Origin: Clostridia bacterium
GTDB lineage: Bacteria > Bacillota_A > Clostridia > Christensenellales > Aristaeellaceae
DNA: 9,663 nt
Assembly (NCBI GenBank): GCA_017412025.1
Contig: JAFQOY010000086.1
Location: forward strand, 1 to 9,663
Reading direction: 5' to 3'
Part shown: one piece after another, positions 5,939 to 9,663 of the stretch
Numbering within the stretch: the first letter of the stretch is position 1
How the letters are laid out: each line of letters opens with the position of its first letter
Made by a program: the position numbers and the translations under genes
The notes under the pieces: model-generated
Database searches by the model: none
The model's input: only the letters and a program-made list of their open reading frames with translations
What the model was told of the DNA's origin: nothing

Positions 5939-6355
5939 TTACAGCTCGTCCGCATCCATCACGGAAAACCCGTTTTTCATCAGCATCCCGGCGAACACGC
6001 CGTGCCCCGGAATCCTTTTCCCCGAGAACGTGCCGTCATAGACCTCCCGCGCGCCGCAGCTTGGGCTGCGCGGCTGCAGAATCGCCAGATCGATTTTTTC
6101 CCTCTGCGCAATCTCCAGCGCCTTCTGCGCGCCGGCGCGGAACTGCGCATCGACGCTCACGCCCTCGCGGCTGATCACCTCGCCGCCGACAATCTCCGCC
6201 GGCGAACGCGGCACGCTCAGCCCGCCCATCACCTCCGGACACACAGGAAACACCTCGTGTCCTTTGATGAATTCAAGCACCTTTTCACTGCGGTTGTTTC
6301 CGCCGCTGTATTTGCAGTTTTCGCCCAGCAGGCAGGCGCTGACCATGATTTTCAT
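5939..6355 (-). CDS. DUF523 family protein (TudS-like, YbbK-type)
   Basis: The 138-residue protein is a stand-alone DUF523 domain. Conserved blocks are VSACLLGENCKYSGG (5-19), FPVCPEVMGGLSVPRSPAEI (36-55) and ILQPRSPSCGAREVYDGTF (92-110). Cysteines 8, 14, 39 and 100 sit in these blocks. The characterised relative TudS is a [4Fe-4S] thiouracil desulfurase, and cysteines in equivalent blocks hold its cluster. Whether this protein desulfurates thio-nucleobases is inference. The usual lysine in L-K-x-x-S-P-S-C-G is Gln94 here. A purine-rich GGAGAGGGA precedes the ATG. It lies 40 bp behind the Nudix gene in the same direction, probably in one transcript, and its end borders the priA promoter. Confidence 0.88.
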   Translation of the reverse strand: MKIMVSACLLGENCKYSGGNNRSEKVLEFIKGHEVFPVCPEVMGGLSVPRSPAEIVGGEVISREGVSVDAQFRAGAQKALEIAQREKIDLAILQPRSPSCGAREVYDGTFSGKRIPGHGVFAGMLMKNGFSVMDADEL

Positions 6356-6395
6356 ATGCGTCCCTCTCCACCTTCAGCCGGCTCTGTATTCCGTG

Positions 6396-6884
6396 TCATA
6401 TCTGTCTGGATATAAAATGCGCCGTCTTTTCCTTTTCTTCAAGGATATATGGAATCAGTTCCAGCGGATACACCTTTGCCCCGCTGCGAAGTTCCTCAAG
6501 CGGCACCCAGCAGAAATCCAGGTTGATCCGTTCGCCGCCCAGATCGTCGTATCCGTGAAATACGCCGTCAAGGGGTATCTCCGTTTCATCGATCAAATGA
6601 ACGCGGTAATACAGGCTGATCTGATGACACGGACGCTTGCCCCACGGGAAGAACACCTCGCCCACGGCCATGAGCCTGTCCACCTCAATTCGGGCATGGA
6701 TCTCCTCTGCAAACTCCCGCCTGAGCGTTTCCTCCGTCGTCTCCATACAGGCCACATGGCCGCCGATGATCGCATAATCATCACCCTTCGGCCGCTGCAG
6801 AAGGATCTTTCCATCCCGGATCAGCACGCCGCCGACCCTGTAGGAAAAGATGAAATCCTCTTCCTTAAAGAGAATGTCTTTCAT
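6396..6884 (-). CDS. Nudix hydrolase of unknown substrate
   Basis: The 162-residue protein contains one Nudix domain. The Nudix box runs from G42 (GHVACME) through x7 to REFAEE (56-61), fitting G-x5-E-x7-R-E-U-x-E-E; the following G of the consensus is His63. The metal-binding glutamates 57, 60 and 61 are all present. Such enzymes cleave a nucleoside diphosphate linked to another group; the family members most like this in length and layout are broadly annotated and the substrate cannot be read from sequence. The segment WGKRPCHQISLYYRVHL after the box is the usual Nudix strand pair. AAGGAG lies 8 bases before the ATG. The gene follows the GNAT gene after 137 bp and precedes the DUF523 gene by 40 bp. 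A role in nucleotide-pool cleansing next to mutY is only a suggestion. Confidence 0.88.
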   Translation of the reverse strand: MKDILFKEEDFIFSYRVGGVLIRDGKILLQRPKGDDYAIIGGHVACMETTEETLRREFAEEIHARIEVDRLMAVGEVFFPWGKRPCHQISLYYRVHLIDETEIPLDGVFHGYDDLGGERINLDFCWVPLEELRSGAKVYPLELIPYILEEKEKTAHFISRQI

Positions 6885-6965
6885 AAATATTGCTCCTTAT
6901 TTATGTTCATTCAGATGCGCGGATCGCATTTGCTCCGCCTTTTCGCCGCAGGCGAGACGGATGAG

Positions 6966-6985
6966 GTCCCCGGCCGCAGCCGGAC
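6966..6985 (-). other. GC-rich hairpin in the GNAT-Nudix gap
   Basis: GTCC/GGAC and GGC/GCC pair around a 4-nt loop with a two-base bulge. No U-run follows on the minus strand, so it is not a classical terminator. It may stabilise or attenuate the transcript between the two genes. No clear promoter is visible in the 137-bp gap. Confidence 0.3.
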
Positions 6986-7021
6986 GCCCAAATCTCAGAC
7001 GTTTTTTCTTCTGCCGCAGGA

Positions 7022-7492
7022 TCATTCCTTCACATAGTGGACAATCGTCATTCTATCGTTCATCGCTTCCATGCGTCCCGTCCGTCGATATCCCATCTTT
7101 TCATACAGATAGCAGTTTCCTTTTTCCTCTGCAATCGTATCAAGCGACCATTTTTCCCGTCCATGAATCTCCTCGACAGCCTGAATCGCATCCTGCGCAA
7201 ATCCCTGATTTCTGAACTCCGGCAGGATGAACAGCGGAGAAATCCGCTTATATGCTCCTATTTTATGGGAATCCACAATGCGCACAGCGCCGACAATATC
7301 CTCCTGAAACATAATCAGATAGTAATAGGTGTACTCCTGTCTGAGCCGCTCAAGCACCCGATCGACAGTTTCCTTCGCAGGGCTTGTCTGATCGTCCCTA
7401 TATTTCTCGTACATCTGCGCAAAAGACCGGATCTGCATGTTTAAGATCATTGCAGCGTCATGCTCCGACGCCCTCTTCAGCGTTACTGCCAT
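7022..7492 (-). CDS. GNAT-family N-acetyltransferase
   Basis: The 156-residue protein is a complete GNAT domain. Motif A covers residues 84-105 (ISPLFILPEFRNQGFAQDAI), with the acetyl-CoA pyrophosphate loop R-N-Q-G-F-A at 94-99. Motif B follows as CYLYEKMGYRRTG (127-139), where the tyrosine pair is typical of the catalytic region. The acceptor substrate cannot be deduced; the family acetylates small amines, peptides or ribosomal proteins. The start is an ATG with GAGG about 6 bases upstream, 24 bp after the mutY stop, so it is likely co-transcribed with mutY. The coding sequence is visibly less GC-rich than rdgB, priA or mutY, which would fit later acquisition. Family assignment is firm; function is open. 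Confidence 0.87.
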   Translation of the reverse strand: MAVTLKRASEHDAAMILNMQIRSFAQMYEKYRDDQTSPAKETVDRVLERLRQEYTYYYLIMFQEDIVGAVRIVDSHKIGAYKRISPLFILPEFRNQGFAQDAIQAVEEIHGREKWSLDTIAEEKGNCYLYEKMGYRRTGRMEAMNDRMTIVHYVKE

Positions 7493-7516
7493 CGCATCCT
7501 CACATCCCTTCCGCGC

Positions 7517-8560
7517 TCACTTCAGCCGCTCCATCGCCCACTCCCGGGCGGCCTTCACCGCCGTGGGCAGCGGCAGCGCGGCAAGCTCCTCCCGCGTCAC
7601 CCATCTGCCGTCCGGCACGTCCGTCATCCCGTCCGCCAGCAGCGCGTGCACGTCCATCTCCCAGATCAGGTGCGTGAACACATGCCTTGCGTGTCCAAGC
7701 TTTTCATCGTAAGCCGCGCGAATGCCCATCGCCTCAAGGTATGCGCACAGCGCCGCCGGATCGCTTTCCTCCAATACGTCCGGGAACACGTACAGCCCGC
7801 CGAGCAGGCGCTCCCTGCGCTGCACGACCAGTACGCGCCCTTCGCACAGCACCAGCAGCACGGCGCGGTTTTCCACGCGCTGTTTTTTCTTCTGCGGCTT
7901 TCTGGGCAGCTCCTGCGCAATGCCCAGCGCGAAGCCCCGGCAGCTCTCCCGCACCGGGCAGAGCAGGCACTTCGGGTTTTTGGGCGTGCACATCGTCGCG
8001 CCCATCTCCATCATCGCATTGGCGAACGCGCCCGGCCTGTCATGGGGCACCAGCGCCTGCGCCTTTTCCGCAATCATCCTGCGCACGGCAGGCGTGCCCA
8101 CCGTATCCTCAACCGCGTCATAGCGGCAGATCACGCGCTCCACATTGCCGTCGACCGCCGCTGCGGGAATACCGTATGCAATCGAGGCAATCGCGCCGGC
8201 CGTGTATTCGCCGATACCCGGCAGCGCGCGCAGCTGCGCAGCGTCCGCCGGAAGCCTGCCGCCGTGCTGCGATACGATGATCTTCGCCGCCTTATGCAGC
8301 GAACGGGCGCGGGAATAATACCCCAGCCCTTCCCAGTATTTGAGCAGCTCTTCCTCGCCGCTCTCCGCCAGATCATATACGGACGGATAACGCGCAAGAA
8401 ACCGCTCATAATAGGAAACGACGGTCTCCGCGCGCGTCTGCTGCAGCATGATTTCCGATATCCAGATGCGGTAAGCGTCCGTCGTATGCCGCCACGGCAG
8501 ATCCCTGTGGCCTTCGTCATACCAGGCAAGGATCTTCTTTGTAAAATTCTCCCGTTTCAT
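7517..8560 (-). CDS. mutY: MutY, adenine DNA glycosylase
   Basis: With the start at 8560 the protein has 347 residues and is complete. It removes adenine mispaired with 8-oxoguanine. Seen are SEIMLQQT with catalytic Glu36, the helix-hairpin-helix LPGIGEYTAGAI (113-124), VDGNVERV with catalytic Asp137, and the [4Fe-4S] loop with cysteines 191, 198, 201 and 207 in the exact C-x6-C-x2-C-x5-C spacing. A C-terminal Nudix-like domain (about 232-345), which reads 8-oxoguanine, includes HVFTH near 293-297. The frame stays open upstream to an ATG at 8620, but GGAGG (8570-8566) lies 5 bases before the ATG at 8560 and homology begins there, so I chose it. An extended -10 box lies immediately upstream, inside the longer reading. 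The gene diverges from groES and leads a likely unit with the GNAT gene. Confidence 0.96.
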   Translation of the reverse strand: MKRENFTKKILAWYDEGHRDLPWRHTTDAYRIWISEIMLQQTRAETVVSYYERFLARYPSVYDLAESGEEELLKYWEGLGYYSRARSLHKAAKIIVSQHGGRLPADAAQLRALPGIGEYTAGAIASIAYGIPAAAVDGNVERVICRYDAVEDTVGTPAVRRMIAEKAQALVPHDRPGAFANAMMEMGATMCTPKNPKCLLCPVRESCRGFALGIAQELPRKPQKKKQRVENRAVLLVLCEGRVLVVQRRERLLGGLYVFPDVLEESDPAALCAYLEAMGIRAAYDEKLGHARHVFTHLIWEMDVHALLADGMTDVPDGRWVTREELAALPLPTAVKAAREWAMERLK

Positions 8561-8565
8561 ATCGT

Positions 8566-8570
8566 CCTCC
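8566..8570 (-). promoter_or_regulatory. Ribosome binding site that decides the mutY start
   Basis: GGAGG on the minus strand is followed 5 bases later by the ATG at 8560-8558. The in-frame ATG codons further upstream (8572, 8599 and 8620) are not preceded by a comparable site. Confidence 0.7.
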
Positions 8571-8578
8571 ATGGGGCT

Positions 8579-8587
8579 ATGATACCA
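8579..8587 (-). promoter_or_regulatory. Extended -10 promoter of mutY
   Basis: The minus strand reads TGG-TATCAT (8587-8579), a five-of-six -10 with TG extension and no good -35 (TGGCGC at 17-base spacing). A start near 8572 would leave a leader of only about 12 bases before the chosen ATG, just enough for GGAGG. Confidence 0.5.
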
Positions 8588-8620
8588 TAAAAGCGACATT
8601 TGCGCCACCTGATCAGTCAT

Positions 8621-8637
8621 TTTGAAAGCAATTCAAA
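8621..8637. other. Short inverted repeat in the mutY-groES control region
   Basis: TTTGAA-AGCAA-TTCAAA is a perfect 6-bp inverted repeat with a 5-base spacer, about 35 bp upstream of the mutY -10 box. It could be a protein-binding site; no known operator is recognised. Confidence 0.25.
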
Positions 8638-8670
8638 GAAAATCAGCGCTTGATGCAATCCGGTGGTATT

Positions 8671-8711
8671 ATTTTTCGAAATACGGGATATTTTAGAAAT
8701 ATCGGAAAAAT
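8671..8711. other. Nested inverted repeat upstream of the groES promoter
   Basis: The outer arms are ATTTTTC (8671-8677) and GAAAAAT (8705-8711). The inner arms are GATATTT (8687-8693) and AAATATC (8697-8703) around TAG. The region is AT-rich and sits about 18 bp upstream of the groES -35 box. It could be an operator, an UP-like element or a weak bidirectional terminator. Confidence 0.4.
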
Positions 8712-8728
8712 TTGGTACTTTTTTCCTC

Positions 8729-8757
8729 TTGCCTGTTTTTCCCAACTCGCGTATAGT
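8729..8757 (+). promoter_or_regulatory. Housekeeping promoter of groES-groEL
   Basis: TTGCCT (8729-8734), a 17-base spacer and TATAGT (8752-8757) form a good promoter. Initiation near 8765 would place the CIRCE operator at the very start of the transcript, the usual arrangement for HrcA control. An A/T-rich stretch lies directly upstream. Confidence 0.75.
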
Positions 8758-8767
8758 ATATCTTGCT

Positions 8768-8794
8768 TTAGCACTCAACCAGATCGAGTGCTAA
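8768..8794 (+). promoter_or_regulatory. CIRCE operator (HrcA binding site)
   Basis: TTAGCACTC and GAGTGCTAA are separated by exactly 9 bases, a perfect match to the CIRCE consensus. It is the operator of the heat-shock repressor HrcA, so groESL is predicted to be derepressed by heat or protein-folding stress. It lies about 10 bases after the -10 box and 21 bases before the groES ribosome binding site. Confidence 0.97.
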
Positions 8795-8830
8795 CAACAA
8801 CAGCGTACAACCTGAAGGAGGTCAAATAAG

Positions 8831-9115
8831 ATGAGCCTGAAGCCCCTTTTTGACCGCGTCGTCATCAAGGACGCGGAAATGGAAGAAACCACCAAGAGCG
8901 GTCTGATCCTCACCTCTACCGCCAAGGAAAAGCCGCAGTATGCCTTCGTCGTGGCCGTCGGCCCGGGCGGCGTTGTGGACGGCAAGGAAATCACCATGCA
9001 GGTCAGCGTCGGTGAGAAGGTCGTCTATTCCAAGTATGCCGGCACCGAGATCAAGATCGACGGCGAGGAATACAAGATCGTCCGCCAGAGCGACATTCTG
9101 GCCATCGTGGAGTAA
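8831..9115 (+). CDS. groES: GroES, co-chaperonin (Hsp10)
   Basis: The 94-residue protein has the standard length of bacterial GroES. It forms a seven-membered lid over GroEL and closes the folding chamber in the cytoplasm. Family features are PLFDRVVIK near the N-terminus, the mobile loop EETTKSGLILT (about 18-28) that docks to GroEL, VVAVGPGG (40-47), and the C-terminal SKYAGTEIKIDGEEYKIVRQSDILAIVE. A strong AAGGAGG (8815-8821) sits 9 bases before the ATG. The promoter and CIRCE site upstream indicate HrcA control. The gap to groEL is 197 bp, much longer than usual, and contains several hairpins and a repeat element. Confidence 0.98.
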   Translation: MSLKPLFDRVVIKDAEMEETTKSGLILTSTAKEKPQYAFVVAVGPGGVVDGKEITMQVSVGEKVVYSKYAGTEIKIDGEEYKIVRQSDILAIVE

Positions 9116-9126
9116 TACGCCTTCCG

Positions 9127-9141
9127 CCAGCCGCAGGCTGG
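9127..9141 (+). other. Hairpin just after groES
   Basis: CCAGCC (9127-9132) pairs with GGCTGG (9136-9141) around GCA. No U-run follows, so it is more likely to stabilise the groES 3' end or slow the polymerase than to terminate. Confidence 0.4.
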
Positions 9142-9145
9142 TTCC

Positions 9146-9163
9146 CCTCCCTCAAGAGGGAGG
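9146..9163 (+). repeat. Isolated 8-bp palindrome module of the repeat family
   Basis: CCTCCCTC-AA-GAGGGAGG is the first module of the repeats at 3225-3579, without the middle hairpin or terminal module. It is probably a remnant or the left edge of a larger insertion ending at 9262. Confidence 0.55.
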
Positions 9164-9166
9164 CCT

Positions 9167-9197
9167 CAACGATCCTTTTTATCCATAAGGATCATTG
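9167..9197 (+). other. Hairpin in the groES-groEL spacer, possible attenuator
   Basis: Arms 9167-9177 (CAACGATCCTT) and 9187-9197 (AAGGATCATTG) pair at 10 of 11 positions around a 9-nt loop and are followed by TTT. It could lower read-through into groEL, but the U-run is short. Confidence 0.4.
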
Positions 9198-9218
9198 TTT
9201 CTGATCAGCCGCTGTGCT

Positions 9219-9663
<445 letters not shown>

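Noticed and set aside
3625..6174. An 849-codon open frame on the plus strand opposite priA
   Set aside because: Its translation is very rich in Arg, His, Leu and Ala with no domain; it is an antisense shadow caused by the strong GC bias of priA, which has all PriA motifs on the other strand.
7460..8590. A 376-codon plus-strand frame opposite mutY
   Set aside because: Arg/His-rich composition without motifs, entirely antisense to a well-supported mutY.
8561..8620. Longer mutY reading from the ATG at 8620
   Set aside because: The extra 20 residues lack homology, the region contains a likely promoter, and GGAGG precedes the ATG at 8560.

Overview
The window looks like a chromosomal segment of a GC-rich, probably anaerobic member of the Clostridia (Firmicutes). 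The grounds are a GerM-type sporulation protein next to an rdgB/yfcE pair (a Bacillus/Clostridium gene order), a perfect CIRCE operator in front of groES-groEL, strong AGGAGG-type ribosome binding sites, a TorD-type molybdoenzyme chaperone, and CTCCCTC/GAGGGAG palindromic repeats of a kind I recall from gut Clostridia. No species can be named from the sequence alone.

Layout. At the left edge is the nearly complete 3' part of a TorD-family chaperone gene (+). It converges on a minus-strand block across a hairpin-rich gap (642-833). That block, in transcription order, is gerM-like (3069-2026), rdgB (1921-1319) and a YfcE-type phosphoesterase (1322-834). rdgB and yfcE overlap by ATGA; gerM has its own terminator, and rdgB its own extended -10 promoter. 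A 558-bp gene-free gap (3070-3627) follows. It holds a cluster of palindromic repeats of two related subfamilies, part of it tandemly duplicated, and a consensus-like plus-strand promoter that points into the repeats.

The second minus-strand block, in transcription order, is mutY (8560-7517), a GNAT acetyltransferase (7492-7022), a Nudix hydrolase (6884-6396), a DUF523/TudS-like protein (6355-5939) and priA (5871-3628). priA has its own near-consensus promoter. From 8621 a divergent control region leads to groES (8831-9115) and the start of groEL (9313 to the window end), under a CIRCE-operated promoter. The groES-groEL spacer is unusually long and contains a 44-bp member of the same repeat family plus other hairpins.

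Functionally the window is mostly housekeeping: nucleotide-pool cleansing (RdgB, perhaps the Nudix protein and the DUF523 protein), base-excision repair (MutY), replication restart (PriA), protein folding (GroES/GroEL), molybdoenzyme maturation (TorD) and sporulation (GerM). I found no convincing new multi-gene system. The most interesting material is non-coding: the modular repeat family, its insertion inside the groESL operon, and the orphan promoter facing the repeat cluster.
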